A stretch of 64,000 nt of DNA from Psychrobacter proteolyticus (GCF_003350005.1 NZ_QLKS01000003.1:434001-498000); one strand, 5' to 3'. Positions 1-11,934 are shown, counted from the stretch's first letter. The notes: generated by a model from the letters alone, not told the origin. Numbers and translations are program-made.

Positions 1-772
1 TGGTATTGGGTAAGTTAGCAATAGGCTGACCCATATCTGTACTGAAGTATTGATTGTTAAGTGCGGTAAATAGTAACGGTGCTGTCTCACCAGTGATTCG
101 AGCAAAAGCCAATAGCACACCTGTGGTCAGTCCCGCGCGCGCAGCTTTCACAGTGACCTGAGTGACCAGTTTCCATTTAGGAGTACCTAGCGCGTAAGCT
201 GCTTCGCGTAGACTATTAGGTACCAGATTCAGCATGTTTTCTGTCGTACGCACGACCACCGGAATAACAATCAATGCCAATGCCAACGCGCCTGCCCAAC
301 CAGAGAAACTTTGACCTTTTACCATCAGTGCATAGATAAATAGACCGATGACAATCGATGGCGCTGACAATAGAATATCATTTAAGAAGCGTGTGACCTT
401 GCCCAGCATACTGCCTTTAGAAAACTCAGATAAGTAAATACCTGTCATAAGGCCAATAGGTGCACCGATAAACAATCCTGAAAACGCCAACATGACCGAA
501 CCAACGATAGCATTACGTAAACCGCCTGCACTCATCGGTGGCGGCGTATCAGCGGTAAAGATTGGTAGCTGCACCATACCTTGGAAGCCTTCAACAAACA
601 AAGTCACCAAAATCCATGACAACCAAAACAAGCCAAAAATCATCGCTGACATGGCAAAGCCTAGACCTAACTTGTTGGTCAAACGACGCTTGTTATACAG
701 GCTTTGATTGTAACGGGTAGCGCCGTTTGGCTTAGTAGGTAGTGGTGCATTGATCGCATTGTTAGCAGGCAT
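1..772 (-). CDS. pstA: Phosphate ABC transporter permease PstA (C-terminus cut by window edge)
   Basis: One of the two inner-membrane permeases of the PstSCAB phosphate importer. I translated this minus-strand frame by hand from an ATG at 770-772; it stays open to the left edge, giving 257 codons, so roughly the last tenth is missing. The N-terminus is a polar cytoplasmic tail of about 35 residues, followed by hydrophobic segments. The region [14 protein letters not shown] is the EAA loop of binding-protein-dependent permeases that docks on the ATPase. It lies 61 bp after pstC on the same strand, so it is the third gene of pstS-pstC-pstA; pstB and phoU would be expected to the left, outside the window. 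Expression presumably depends on the Pho box before pstS. Confidence 0.93.
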   Translation of the reverse strand, partial: MPANNAINAPLPTKPNGATRYNQSLYNKRRLTNKLGLGFAMSAMIFGLFWLSWILVTLFVEGFQGMVQLPIFTADTPPPMSAGGLRNAIVGSVMLAFSGLFIGAPIGLMTGIYLSEFSKGSMLGKVTRFLNDILLSAPSIVIGLFIYALMVKGQSFSGWAGALALALIVIPVVVRTTENMLNLVPNSLREAAYALGTPKWKLVTQVTVKAARAGLTTGVLLAFARITGETAPLLFTALNNQYFSTDMGQPIANLPNT

Positions 773-833
773 AATATTTATTTCCCATATCTTTTATCAA
801 TATCTATCAAGGTTCAATAAATCGGTAACAGAC

Positions 834-1787
834 CTACCGATTACCTGCTTTGTGATCCATGCGCATGAGCATCAGTTTTGCTAAAGACAGCACAATGAAG
901 GTGATGACAAATAAGATTAAGCCTAGATGTAGTAAAGACGCAAGATGTAGCTCACTAGACGCTTCAGCAAACTCATTGGCCAAGGCCGAGGTAATCGTCA
1001 CACCAGAAGTGAATAGGCTTGGACTGATATTAAACGCATTACCAATCAAGAAAGTAACTGCCATCGTCTCACCCAATGCACGACCAAGACCCAAAATTAC
1101 ACCACCAACGACACCAGCTTTGGTATAAGGCAGGATAATTTTGAACATGACTTCCCAAGTCGTCGCACCCATGCCATATGCTGACTCTTTCAGTAAGTCT
1201 GGTACGACAGAGAAAACATCGCGCATAGTAGCGGCGATGAACGGTATGATCATAATGGCAAGTACTAGGGAGGCGGTAAACAGACCTAGCCCCATAGGCG
1301 CACCTGCAAACAGTTTACCGATAATAGGTAAAGGCCCGACGTGCTCAATAAACCATGGCTGAATGTGATCACCAAAGAATGGCGCAAATACGAACAACCC
1401 CCACATACCATAAATGATAGATGGGATACCAGCCAACAACTCAATGGCGATGCCAAGTGGTTTTTTTAGGAACTTAGGGCACATCTCGGTTAAAAATATC
1501 GCAATACCGAAACTGACTGGAACCGCGATAACAATAGCGATAAATGACGTGACTAAGGTACCGTAGATAGGCGCTAATGCCCCATATTCATTGCCGACTG
1601 TATCCCAGTTATTGCTGGTATAAAATCCCAAACCAAACTCTTGAATACTCGGCCATGCTCCAACAATTAGAGACACCAAAATACCCCCTAAAGATAGGAG
1701 GACGAGTATGGCAAACGCTTTAGTAGAATTCACAAATAAAGCGTCGTAACGTTTTTGTTTAGCCAGTTGGGACCTTAAGTCTGTCAT
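834..1787 (-). CDS. pstC: Phosphate ABC transporter permease PstC
   Basis: Inner-membrane permease partner of PstA in high-affinity phosphate uptake. The 317 residues show a short cytoplasmic N-terminus, a first membrane helix near residues 25-50 ([17 protein letters not shown]), then about five more helices. The EAA-type loop around residues 200-215 reads [21 protein letters not shown] periplasmic stretch after helix 1 contains the conserved [20 protein letters not shown] region typical of PstC. The length fits the family (about 320). It follows pstS after about 210 bp of hairpin-rich DNA and precedes pstA by 61 bp. The ribosome-binding site is weak, as is often seen for permeases expressed far below their binding protein. 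Confidence 0.96.
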   Translation of the reverse strand: MTDLRSQLAKQKRYDALFVNSTKAFAILVLLSLGGILVSLIVGAWPSIQEFGLGFYTSNNWDTVGNEYGALAPIYGTLVTSFIAIVIAVPVSFGIAIFLTEMCPKFLKKPLGIAIELLAGIPSIIYGMWGLFVFAPFFGDHIQPWFIEHVGPLPIIGKLFAGAPMGLGLFTASLVLAIMIIPFIAATMRDVFSVVPDLLKESAYGMGATTWEVMFKIILPYTKAGVVGGVILGLGRALGETMAVTFLIGNAFNISPSLFTSGVTITSALANEFAEASSELHLASLLHLGLILFVITFIVLSLAKLMLMRMDHKAGNR

Positions 1788-1839
1788 AAGTGTCTCAGCA
1801 TTGAATGGGATGAATCGAAATATTGAAAAAATGTATATT

Positions 1840-1956
1840 AGGTTTTAACACAACAAACTTAAACGGTATGAGTAAGCATATTTATCGAGATGTATTCATC
1901 AAATTTACTGTGTTAAAACCTCTCAAACAACTACCGGAGAATAGTTATTCGAGAGG
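1840..1956 (-). repeat. Paired inverted repeats between pstS and pstC
   Basis: The pstS-pstC spacer holds two nested structures. A 13-bp perfect inverted repeat (AGGTTTTAACACA at 1840-1852, complement at 1909-1921) brackets 56 bp. A second hairpin at 1919-1956 has CCTCTC/GAGAGG outer arms and AACTA/TAGTT inner arms around a CCGGAGAA loop. The two share the bases at 1919-1921, so they could be alternative folds. No T-run follows, so they do not look like simple terminators. The position, just after the binding-protein gene, suits an mRNA-stabilising or attenuating role, but that is inference. Confidence 0.7.
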
Positions 1957-1996
1957 ATAACTTGTCGGTTGCTAAATCGTATTTAGCAGAAACAAA

Positions 1997-3163
1997 TTAC
2001 TGAGCTGGCTTGTAGACAGGCTGTCCATCGCTACCTTTTACTTCGTTCCACTTCTCTTTGAACAAGGCCACTGCCGTGTCAGAGAATGGTACGTAGTCTA
2101 GTTCCATGGCGCTGTCATCACCTTGGGTATAAGCCCAGTCAAAGAAGTTCAACACACCAGCGACTTGCTGAGGATTTTCTGGTTGCTTATGTACCAAGAT
2201 AAAGGTCGCAGCAGCGATAGGCCATGCTTGGTCAGTTTCAGAGTTAGTGATGACTTTATAAAAGCCTTCTTGTTGTGACCAATCGATATCACCTGCTGCA
2301 GCAAACGTCTCAGCAGATGGCTGTACGATGTTACCAGCTGCGTTTTTCAGCGCAGTATGTGACATCTTATTTTGCTTAGCGTAAGCATACTCAACATAAC
2401 CGATAGAGTTTTTCATGCGGTTTACGTAGCTTGAAACGCCTTCGTTACCTTTACCGCCTGCACCAGTAGCAGAGGTCGGCCATTTGACGGTTTTATCAAC
2501 GCCAACCGTGTCTTTCCAGTCTGGTGAAACCTTGGCAAGATAATCAGTGAAGTTGAAAGTCGTACCTGAACCATCTGAGCGGAATACTGTTGTGATTGCG
2601 GCATCTGGCAAGGTCAAATCTGGGTTCATCGCCTTAATTGCAGGGTCACTCCAGTTACTAATCTTACCCAAATAGATATCAGCCAATGTTGTGCCGTCTA
2701 GCTTCAGTGCACCAGGCTCAACACCCTCAATGTTGACGATTGGTACAACACCACCGATGACTGTTGGGAACTGAATCAAACCTGCTTCGTCTAACTCTTC
2801 AGGCGTCATCGGGGCATCAGAAGCACCAAAATCTACTGTTTTTGACTGAATTTGTTTGATACCACCAGATGAGCCAATCGACTGATAGTTGACTTGGCCG
2901 CCGGTCGCAGCATTGTAGTCATATGACCATTTCGCATAGATAGGCTGCGGGAACGACGCACCTGCACCTGTAATATTCATAGCGATATTTTCAGCAGATT
3001 TAAAATCTGACGTAGCAGAAGATGCTGTCTGAGAGGTTGTTTCAGCTGTTGTCACAGCGCTACTGCTAGTATCAGCAGTTGGTTCCGCCGTATCTGTTGA
3101 CTTATTACACGCCGTAAGCATTAATGTACAACTGACGGCCACTGCTAATAACGAATAACGCAT
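1997..3163 (-). CDS. pstS: Periplasmic phosphate-binding lipoprotein PstS
   Basis: Captures phosphate in the periplasm and delivers it to PstCA. I choose the ATG at 3161-3163 (388 residues) and not the upstream one at 3202: AGGAG lies 6 bases before it, and it begins a clear lipoprotein signal peptide, MRYSLLAVAVSCTLMLTAC, with lipobox LTAC. A Ser/Thr/Ala-rich linker of about 40 residues follows. The mature domain starts with ITGAGASFPQPIYAKW and contains SIGSSGGIKQI, DFGASDAPM and FRSDGSGTTFNFTDYL, the phosphate-binding motifs of the family. It is the first gene of the pst operon, with a Pho box about 75 bp upstream of the start. Confidence 0.96.
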   Translation of the reverse strand: MRYSLLAVAVSCTLMLTACNKSTDTAEPTADTSSSAVTTAETTSQTASSATSDFKSAENIAMNITGAGASFPQPIYAKWSYDYNAATGGQVNYQSIGSSGGIKQIQSKTVDFGASDAPMTPEELDEAGLIQFPTVIGGVVPIVNIEGVEPGALKLDGTTLADIYLGKISNWSDPAIKAMNPDLTLPDAAITTVFRSDGSGTTFNFTDYLAKVSPDWKDTVGVDKTVKWPTSATGAGGKGNEGVSSYVNRMKNSIGYVEYAYAKQNKMSHTALKNAAGNIVQPSAETFAAAGDIDWSQQEGFYKVITNSETDQAWPIAAATFILVHKQPENPQQVAGVLNFFDWAYTQGDDSAMELDYVPFSDTAVALFKEKWNEVKGSDGQPVYKPAQ

Positions 3164-3220
3164 GTAGGACTCCTGAAGTTTAACAACGGTATAAAAAAGC
3201 ATTGCTTGTGATATGCGTGT

Positions 3221-3255
3221 TATCTTGCCAAATCTTTATGACAGTTTAATGACAA
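3221..3255 (-). promoter_or_regulatory. Pho box and candidate -10 of the pst operon
   Basis: On the minus strand, 3255 to 3238 reads TTGTCATTAAACTGTCAT. This matches the PhoB-binding Pho box (two CTGTCA-type direct repeats spaced 11 bp) at nearly every position. A candidate -10 element, AAGATA, lies at 3226-3221, 11 bp downstream of the box. That is the usual geometry when PhoB replaces the -35 element. It sits before pstS, the expected target. The box is read directly; PhoB control is inferred from known Pho regulons. Confidence 0.8.
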
Positions 3256-3461
3256 CTTCTAGAATCCTTCATTCGCTTTACATAATATTTGAATAATTTG
3301 TCTACAACCTAGTAATACTAAGCATCTTCATTTATTAACACTCAAAAAATTATTCACGAAAATATTGAACCGTGTGTTTGACACAGAATATTTGTATCCA
3401 AATACCATTAGCCGTTGGTACAGAATTTTGTTAGTATGAAGGCTGATTTACAACACTGACA

Positions 3462-3587
3462 GACTCGGGGTGCGGTGTATTTTTGGCTCATTTTATTAAA
3501 CTTGTTTTATTAAAGTAGTCGCCTTGATACATTCGCTGAGAGATCACCCGCCGAACCTGATGCGGTTAGTACCGACGCAGGGAAGTC
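3462..3587 (+). ncRNA. TPP riboswitch (THI element) upstream of thiC
   Basis: The RNA starts with ACTCGGGGTGC and has a long variable arm at about 3480-3530. It then carries the conserved core CTGAGAGATCACCCG followed by GAACCTGATGCGGTTAGTAC and CGACGCAGGGAAGT, which are the thi-box pyrimidine- and pyrophosphate-sensor elements. It lies on the thiC strand. A short hairpin (CTTTGT at 3595-3600 with ACAAAG at 3609-3614) directly follows the aptamer. About 260 bases separate the aptamer from the thiC start, so the expression platform is not obvious; translational control is likely in a gammaproteobacterium. Confidence 0.93.
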
Positions 3588-3776
3588 TTAAGCACTTTGT
3601 TATTTATGACAAAGGGCGCGTAGAAATACATTTTTATCGTCACTACTGTCTTGATATGCGTGATGCATAACCGGATAAGAAGAGAGGATATCAAGCTGCG
3701 TCCAATATTTGATGAGCACCATGCGCGACGATACTTTTTGGTCGAAGTTGTGGGTTCATGATATAAACTTGTCTAA

Positions 3777-5963
<2,187 letters not shown>

Positions 5964-5992
5964 GATTAATAATCCTATACTTTTGAAATAAG

Positions 5993-6043
5993 AAAAGCCC
6001 TACTATTTAAGTATTTGCACACTTATCTAGTAGGGCTTTTTTT
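5993..6043. terminator. Bidirectional terminator between thiC and the aldolase gene
   Basis: A 13-bp stem (AAAAGCCCTACTA at 5993-6005 with TAGTAGGGCTTTT at 6028-6040) has T-runs usable in both directions. It lies between convergent thiC (plus) and the class I aldolase gene (minus). Confidence 0.88.
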
Positions 6044-6088
6044 GGCTTATGTACTCATGATTTATGTACGAGTTTTTATTTACTAAGT

Positions 6089-6979
6089 TTACACTTTCGA
6101 TGCTTCATAAATCTCTTCAATTGACGTATTAATGGTATCAGCAAACTCGCTATCGCTTTGTTGCTTACTCAAACCTTCAGTAAAGGCACGCGAGAAGCTT
6201 GCAATCATACCTGGGTTTTGTTTGAGTTTGGCACAAGCATCGCTACGACTATAGCCACCAGACAGCGCCACAACTTTTAGCACTTTAGGATGGTCGATCA
6301 GCTCCTGATAAAACCTTGCTTCTTCTGGTAACGTCAGCTTGAGCATCACTTGATGTTCGTCACTTAAGCGTTCCAGATTTCGCAAGATATCTGCCTTTAG
6401 CAGTAGCTCGCACTCATGCTTTTGAGTGCTATCAATATTGACCTCTGGCTCGACGATAGGCATCAAACCTTTTGAAATAATTTGCTTAGCCACATCAAAC
6501 TGCTGCTGTACCACAAGCTCGATACCATCGACATTTGGCTCATAGATGACTGAGCGCATTTTAGTACCGAATACGGGATAGTTTTTTGCTTTATCTAATA
6601 ATAGATCTAGATTCGGGATTGGCTTCATAACTTGTACGCCGCTCATTTGCTCAGCCAGACCTTTGTCTACCTTTAAAAACGGTACGATATTTTTATCTTC
6701 CCATAGGTAATTGGCCGTCGACTTGCCATTGACTTCGCGCTCCATGGTGTCTTCGAATAAAATTGCACCAAGTACACGTTCACTATCAAAACAGTCACAC
6801 GTCATGATACGAGCACGCATTTCATGAACCAAATCAAACATGGCCTCATCATTATCATAGTCGTCGCTGTTGACACCATAAGTCTCTAACGCTTTCGGTG
6901 TGCTGCCGCCACTTTGATCAAGAGCAGCAATAAAACCTGAACTATTTTTTATACGCTGTAATTGCTTATCGTATTCCAT
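6089..6979 (-). CDS. fda: Class I fructose-bisphosphate aldolase
   Basis: Cytoplasmic Schiff-base aldolase that splits and forms fructose 1,6-bisphosphate in glycolysis and gluconeogenesis. The 296-residue protein matches the compact bacterial class I type best known from Staphylococcus. It begins with the substrate-binding region GFIAALDQSGGSTPKAL (Asp21, Ser23). It has the acidic strand PIVEPEV near residue 177 and LKLTLPE with the probable Schiff-base lysine near 214. The family identity is clear; the gene symbol follows the staphylococcal usage. It stands alone, 175 bp downstream of the EamA permease on the same strand. I see no class II (metal) aldolase in the window, so I cannot say whether this is the main glycolytic enzyme. 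Confidence 0.92.
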   Translation of the reverse strand: MEYDKQLQRIKNSSGFIAALDQSGGSTPKALETYGVNSDDYDNDEAMFDLVHEMRARIMTCDCFDSERVLGAILFEDTMEREVNGKSTANYLWEDKNIVPFLKVDKGLAEQMSGVQVMKPIPNLDLLLDKAKNYPVFGTKMRSVIYEPNVDGIELVVQQQFDVAKQIISKGLMPIVEPEVNIDSTQKHECELLLKADILRNLERLSDEHQVMLKLTLPEEARFYQELIDHPKVLKVVALSGGYSRSDACAKLKQNPGMIASFSRAFTEGLSKQQSDSEFADTINTSIEEIYEASKV

Positions 6980-7154
6980 TGAGCTTGCATCCTATTTTTA
7001 TTGGTTAAATTGAACATAATAAACTAAGCTTTTTTATTCCATACAAGCCCTGTTATTTGTAGATAACCTTACCATAGGATGATTAGTATGCCTATATAGG
7101 ATACGTGACAATAAGGGTGAAAATTATGAAACCAATACTGTTGGACAGTGTGCA

Positions 7155-8003
7155 TTACGCCAAAAATAGTACCCCTACACAGCAGACTGCCAATACTAAT
7201 CCTATTATATTGATACGGTTCAACTGCTCCTTGAATACACCTACGCCAATCAATGTGGCTACGGCGATAACACCGACATTCATACCAGTGAAAACAATAC
7301 TAGGAGAATCATGCAGCACTTGGTGTGCTCGTACATAAGCATAAATATTGCCCATGTTTAATGTGCCGAGCAGCAAGCCTGTCATAAGCGCTTCTTTTTG
7401 CCAACGTACCCCTGTGACAAGTAAATAGACTAAAAGCAATACACCTGCTACCCCGAAGCTAACCAGTAGAGTCAACGGAAAGGCCGCCCCTTGTTTGGCA
7501 ACTTGTTTGAACAAGATATCAATAATGCCGTAGCCTGCCCATACCCCGAATAACCACAGTGGCGTATGCTTTGCTTGCCGAGTAATATCGTTATGCTGTG
7601 GTCGATAGACAAGCGCACCTAATGCCAGAAAACCTAACGCCAGTCCAAGTATACGTGTACCAGTCAGCACCTCACCGAATAGCAAAAAAGCCGCTACGAT
7701 AGGAATAATAAGTGATAAGCGCTGAGACGCGTCGGTTGCTACCATCCCTACCGCTTCAACGGCCCGTCCCAGAATAATAAATACGGCAGGTAATAGTATC
7801 CCAAGCGCGATGATGATTGCCCAAGCGCTATCAAGCGCATGTATGGCACCTACATCAGGTTTTAGTAACACCCAAGTCAGTAAAAAAGCCACAGGATAGC
7901 CTGCCACGATGGTCTGACGAATATCTATATTTTTCTGGCGCAATATTTTCAAAAGTACGGAGACGGCGACGCTACATAGCACCGCTATTATTAAATACAT
8001 CAT
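7155..8003 (-). CDS. EamA/DMT-family membrane transporter
   Basis: The 282 residues are almost entirely hydrophobic, with about ten membrane helices in two repeated halves. This is the pattern of the drug/metabolite transporter superfamily (EamA). Features include an N-terminal helix MMYLIIAVLCSVAVSVLLK, a helix-end QRLSLIIPIVAAFLLFGEVLTGTRILG in the first half, and the corresponding VIAVATLIGVGVFKEQLNRINIIGL in the second half. The paired G/F-E motifs before a helix break are typical of EamA repeats. The substrate cannot be told from the sequence. It lies upstream of the aldolase gene on the same strand and divergent from the ABC exporter. Confidence 0.85.
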   Translation of the reverse strand: MMYLIIAVLCSVAVSVLLKILRQKNIDIRQTIVAGYPVAFLLTWVLLKPDVGAIHALDSAWAIIIALGILLPAVFIILGRAVEAVGMVATDASQRLSLIIPIVAAFLLFGEVLTGTRILGLALGFLALGALVYRPQHNDITRQAKHTPLWLFGVWAGYGIIDILFKQVAKQGAAFPLTLLVSFGVAGVLLLVYLLVTGVRWQKEALMTGLLLGTLNMGNIYAYVRAHQVLHDSPSIVFTGMNVGVIAVATLIGVGVFKEQLNRINIIGLVLAVCCVGVLFLA

Positions 8004-8372
8004 TCACTGCTACCTTTTGAACTTCAATGTTGAGTTATTACTGTTCGTATATTTATAAAAACCATTAAATAAGATGCCCGCTAATCAGCTGATTTTCGCA
8101 ATAAAATCATGCTTATAAAAGCAATATTTAAACTATAAATAAGTTTGGATATGGAATGTAACAAAATATTTTTTCTACAGCAATCTATTTATTATGGTTA
8201 TAACTGAAGCTCTCAAAACCTAGCTATTCTTAAGCAAATTACAATTAGCATGCAGGTATGATTAGTAATTTTGCTAAAATAGCACCTAATCCCAATCACA
8301 AAAGTAAAGATTCTAGATAACGAGTCCTCTCGTTCATCTTGACGTACTGCTATTGACGTTTTATTACTGCCT
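8004..8372. other. Divergent intergenic region without a gene
   Basis: About 370 bp of AT-rich DNA between the EamA permease and the ABC exporter. It must hold both promoters. I see no convincing hairpin, RNA gene or operator here. Confidence 0.5.
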
Positions 8373-10289
8373 ATGAATGCTTTATTTCGCTTTTTCGAAA
8401 ACCGCCTACCCGCCTTTCCAGATACACCTATGCCATTGCCATCACCTCGCGATGGTATGCTGAAGTTTTTGTGGGCATGTACCAATGGCCTACGCGGCTG
8501 GCTACTAATCTTTATGATTTTGTCTGCTGGTATCGGTATCTACGAGGCCATGCTGTTTGCTTGGATAGGTAATATCGTCGATTGGTTGGGCGTTTATACG
8601 CCGCAAAACTTATGGGCAGAAAAAGGCGATATGCTGCTCATCATGCTCGCTGTCATGATAGTAAGCCCATTGTGGATTGCCCTGTCATCGTTTATCCACT
8701 TTCAGACCTTGCAGGGTGTGTTTCCTATGCAGATGCGCTGGCGTTTTCATCAGCGCATGCTTGGGCAATCCATGCAGTTCTATCAGGATGAGTTTTCGGG
8801 ACGTGTCTCAGCTAAGGTAATGCAAACAGCCCTAGCAGTACGCGATACCGTGATGACTGTTACCGATATGTTTATGTATGTCTCTGTCTACTTTATCACC
8901 TCAGGGGTGATTTTGTTTAATTTAGACAGCTTACTACTCATTCCTTTTGTCATTTGGCTCGTCTTAGTTGCCATCACCATTTGGTACTTTATCCCCAAAC
9001 TCAAGGAGACAGCCATTGTGCAAGCAGATGCGCGTGCCTTGATGACGGGAAGAATCACTGATGCTTATGCCAATATCATGACCGTAAAGCTATTTAGCCA
9101 TTCGCGTCGTGAGCTGGGCTACGCCAAAAATGCCATGGGGCAATTTCTAGGTACGGTACATGCGCAGATGCGCTGGGTCAGCTATTTAGAAGTATCGACA
9201 CATCTTATCAGCGTGATCTTGGTCAGTAGTACGGCAGGTATTGGGTTGTACTTGTGGCAACAAGGCGCAGTTGGTGTTGGTGCCATTGCTGCTGCGACTG
9301 CGATGGCATTACGTTTAAATGGTTTGACGCGTTGGATTATGTGGCAGACAGCCAGTTTGTTTGAGAGTATCGGTACAGTTCAAGATGGTATGCGTACGTT
9401 ATCAGCGCCGCAGACAATTATTGATAAACCTGACGCGCCAGCGCTAGCCGTCACGGACGGACGCATTGTGTTCGACCATGTTGACTTCAGTTATGAAAAT
9501 GACGAAGAAGACAATGGCCAAACTGGTAAGCCTATTGATAGTACCAACATCGCTAAGCGCGCTCCTAACTCATATATCAAACTGTTGGACAACTTCCACT
9601 TAGATATTAAGCCGGGTGAAAAGATTGGTTTGGTTGGGCGTTCAGGTGCTGGTAAATCAACTTTAGTTAATTTGCTATTGCGCTTCTTTGATGTCGATAG
9701 CGGTAAGATTCTGATTGATGGTCAGGCTATTGATGCGGTTACGCAAGAATCGTTGCGCCAACAGATTGGTATGGTGACTCAAGATACCTCGTTGCTACAT
9801 CGTACTGTACGTGAAAATATCGCCTATGGTCGTCCTGATGCTACTGATGAAGAGATTATGATCGCTGCCAAACAAGCTCAGGCATGGGATTTCATCAAAG
9901 ATTTGTACGATGATAAAGGCAATACAGGACTTGATACCCAAGTGGGTGAACGCGGAGTCAAACTATCTGGCGGTCAACGCCAACGTATTGCTATCTCACG
10001 TGTTATGCTAAAAAATGCGCCGATTTTACTTTTAGATGAAGCGACCAGTGCGCTAGATTCTGAGATTGAATATGCCATTACCGAAAGCTTAAATGACATC
10101 ATGACCGGCAAGACCGTTATTGCTATCGCCCATCGCCTGTCTACTATTGCGGCACTGGATAGACTGGTCGTTATGCATCAAGGCCGTATCATTGAGCAAG
10201 GTAGTCATGATGAACTATTGGCATTGAATGGTGTCTACGCTCGACTGTGGCAACGTCAAAGCGGTGGCTTCTTAGGTGAAGATAACTAG
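8373..10289 (+). CDS. ABC exporter, fused membrane and ATPase domains
   Basis: A 638-residue half-transporter of the MsbA/MdlB type. An N-terminal six-helix membrane domain spans about residues 30-330. The nucleotide-binding domain has Walker A GRSGAGKS near residue 422, signature LSGGQRQR near 532, Walker B ILLLDEATSALD near 550 and the switch histidine in AHRLST near 586. Between beta strands before Walker A there is a polar insertion of about 20 residues (ENDEEDNGQTGKPIDS). It probably works as a homodimer that exports lipids, peptides or drugs; the substrate is not determinable. The annotated ATG has no good ribosome-binding site, and starts at 8430 or 8457 are possible. It is followed after 84 bp by an alpha/beta hydrolase gene. 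Confidence 0.9.
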   Translation: MNALFRFFENRLPAFPDTPMPLPSPRDGMLKFLWACTNGLRGWLLIFMILSAGIGIYEAMLFAWIGNIVDWLGVYTPQNLWAEKGDMLLIMLAVMIVSPLWIALSSFIHFQTLQGVFPMQMRWRFHQRMLGQSMQFYQDEFSGRVSAKVMQTALAVRDTVMTVTDMFMYVSVYFITSGVILFNLDSLLLIPFVIWLVLVAITIWYFIPKLKETAIVQADARALMTGRITDAYANIMTVKLFSHSRRELGYAKNAMGQFLGTVHAQMRWVSYLEVSTHLISVILVSSTAGIGLYLWQQGAVGVGAIAAATAMALRLNGLTRWIMWQTASLFESIGTVQDGMRTLSAPQTIIDKPDAPALAVTDGRIVFDHVDFSYENDEEDNGQTGKPIDSTNIAKRAPNSYIKLLDNFHLDIKPGEKIGLVGRSGAGKSTLVNLLLRFFDVDSGKILIDGQAIDAVTQESLRQQIGMVTQDTSLLHRTVRENIAYGRPDATDEEIMIAAKQAQAWDFIKDLYDDKGNTGLDTQVGERGVKLSGGQRQRIAISRVMLKNAPILLLDEATSALDSEIEYAITESLNDIMTGKTVIAIAHRLSTIAALDRLVVMHQGRIIEQGSHDELLALNGVYARLWQRQSGGFLGEDN

Positions 10290-10373
10290 GATTCATTAAG
10301 TCAGCTCAATCATAAAAAGCAAAGCTACGAAAAACAAATCACTCAAAATAAGCCACAAGGAAGTGTTTATTTT

Positions 10374-11264
10374 ATGGAAGCATTCACAAACCGCATTAAT
10401 CTTAGCGGAAAGCAGGCACGTTACTACGACCTTAGCCAGCTTAATCAGCCGTTAGATTCAAGCTCTACTCCTCGCACGCCAGCACATTTTTATAGTGGCA
10501 ACAGTTTTACCGTTGGCACTTATACACCGCTATTAAGTAAGCTAGCCACTGAGTTTGATATTAGCTCACTTGCCCTACGTGGCTACTGGTATGATAAGCC
10601 GCAAAACCGTCGTCTGACGCGCGAGCAAGATGCCGACATGCTGATTGAGTTTTTAGAAAAGACCCAAGATAAGCCTGTCGTAGGTATTGGTCATTCGCAA
10701 GGGGCGACGGCCACAGCGATGGCAGCTGCCAAACGTCCAGAGCTGTTTTCGCAGTTGTACCTGATCGAACCTGTCACATTTACCAAACACCAAGCCACCT
10801 TATATAACCTTTTGCCACGCTCTGTACTACTGAGCCGCGAGCCTTTCAAAAGCACGTTAACCAAGCAATCTACTTGGCCAAGTATCTATAGTTATTACGA
10901 GAGCCTACGTGCGCAGCGTGCTTATAAGCGTATCAGCGATGAGCACTTGCAAGTATTTGCTGAGCAAAGCTTGAGCAAAAATGCAGATGGTAGCTATACG
11001 CTTATGTTTGCACCAGAACAAGAGCTGGCCAATTATTTTGGCGCACCTCATATCGATGCCGCACTCAAAAAACTACGCTGTCCCTACACGTTGATTACAG
11101 GCAAGCCTACCCTGTTCATCAATGACAAAGTACGAAAGCAATGGAAAAATTTTATCCCAGATAGCAGTCTTATTTCGTTGTCAGATTATGGTCATCTATT
11201 ACCAATGGAAGCTCCTGAACTATGTGCTCAAATCATTAACGAGCACTACCAAAGCAGTAAATAA
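10374..11264 (+). CDS. Alpha/beta hydrolase
   Basis: A 296-residue soluble hydrolase. The nucleophile elbow GHSQG places the catalytic serine at residue 108. The likely catalytic histidine is His274 in DYGHLLPMEAPE, and the acid may be Asp251. A short HFYSGNSFTVGTYTPLL region at residues 38-54 resembles the oxyanion-loop start of the fold. There is no signal peptide, so it is cytoplasmic. The ATG has AAGGAAG about ten bases upstream. It lies between the ABC exporter and the AlkB-like gene, all on the plus strand with short gaps, so co-transcription is plausible. The true substrate is unknown; esterase, lipase-like or C-C hydrolase activity is all possible. Confidence 0.85.
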   Translation: MEAFTNRINLSGKQARYYDLSQLNQPLDSSSTPRTPAHFYSGNSFTVGTYTPLLSKLATEFDISSLALRGYWYDKPQNRRLTREQDADMLIEFLEKTQDKPVVGIGHSQGATATAMAAAKRPELFSQLYLIEPVTFTKHQATLYNLLPRSVLLSREPFKSTLTKQSTWPSIYSYYESLRAQRAYKRISDEHLQVFAEQSLSKNADGSYTLMFAPEQELANYFGAPHIDAALKKLRCPYTLITGKPTLFINDKVRKQWKNFIPDSSLISLSDYGHLLPMEAPELCAQIINEHYQSSK

Positions 11265-11284
11265 GGATTTACAACAACTGAATT

Positions 11285-11902
11285 ATGACTGATCTCTTTG
11301 CCCCTGCACCCACGGATAATTTACTACCCTATGATGGTAAGGTGAATGATTTAGGCGTGATTATCGACGATGCCATTGCCCTTTATAACACTCTACTAAA
11401 TGAGCTACCGTGGCAATCAGACATCGTGACATTATTTGGTAAGACCCATATAACCACTCGGAAAATTGTCTGGATGGGAGACAAAAATGCTAATTATCAA
11501 TACTCGGGACACGTGCGACAAACCGTTCCGTGGTCAGATAAAGTGTTTCACGTGAAACAGAAAATCGAGCAAGATTTAGCAGAGATTGGCATCACCGCTA
11601 ATTTTAATACCTGCCTGCTTAATTACTATCCTTCTGGCGCTGATGGTATGGGCTATCATGCCGATGACGAAAAAGAGCTCGGTCATCAACCAGTCATCGC
11701 CTCCTTATCGCTCGGTGCAACACGTAAATTTGTTTTTAAACATAAAAAAACTCAAGACAAAGTTGAACTTCATCTTGAGTCTGGTCAGCTCGTTGTGATG
11801 CATGGTGATACACAAACCTTTTGGAAGCATACGATTACTAAGACAAAGACGGTCGATGCTGGGCGAATCAGTCTAACGTTTCGGCATATGCTTACATCTT
11901 GA
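11285..11902 (+). CDS. AlkB-like 2-oxoglutarate/Fe(II) dioxygenase
   Basis: Probable DNA/RNA alkylation-repair dioxygenase of the AlkB family (205 residues). The iron ligands are His125 and Asp127 in GYHADDE and His182 in FWKHTI. Arg194 and Arg200 in AGRISLTFR are the 2-oxoglutarate-binding arginines. FNTCLLNYYPSGADGMGYH is the typical approach to the active site. The overall form is closer to the small ALKBH2/3-like bacterial proteins than to E. coli AlkB. It begins 20 bp after the alpha/beta hydrolase. It would remove methyl groups from N1-methyladenine or N3-methylcytosine; whether it prefers DNA or RNA cannot be seen. Confidence 0.9.
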   Translation: MTDLFAPAPTDNLLPYDGKVNDLGVIIDDAIALYNTLLNELPWQSDIVTLFGKTHITTRKIVWMGDKNANYQYSGHVRQTVPWSDKVFHVKQKIEQDLAEIGITANFNTCLLNYYPSGADGMGYHADDEKELGHQPVIASLSLGATRKFVFKHKKTQDKVELHLESGQLVVMHGDTQTFWKHTITKTKTVDAGRISLTFRHMLTS

Positions 11903-11934
11903 TACTATCGCTGACTTAACGAGTCATCTAATTC

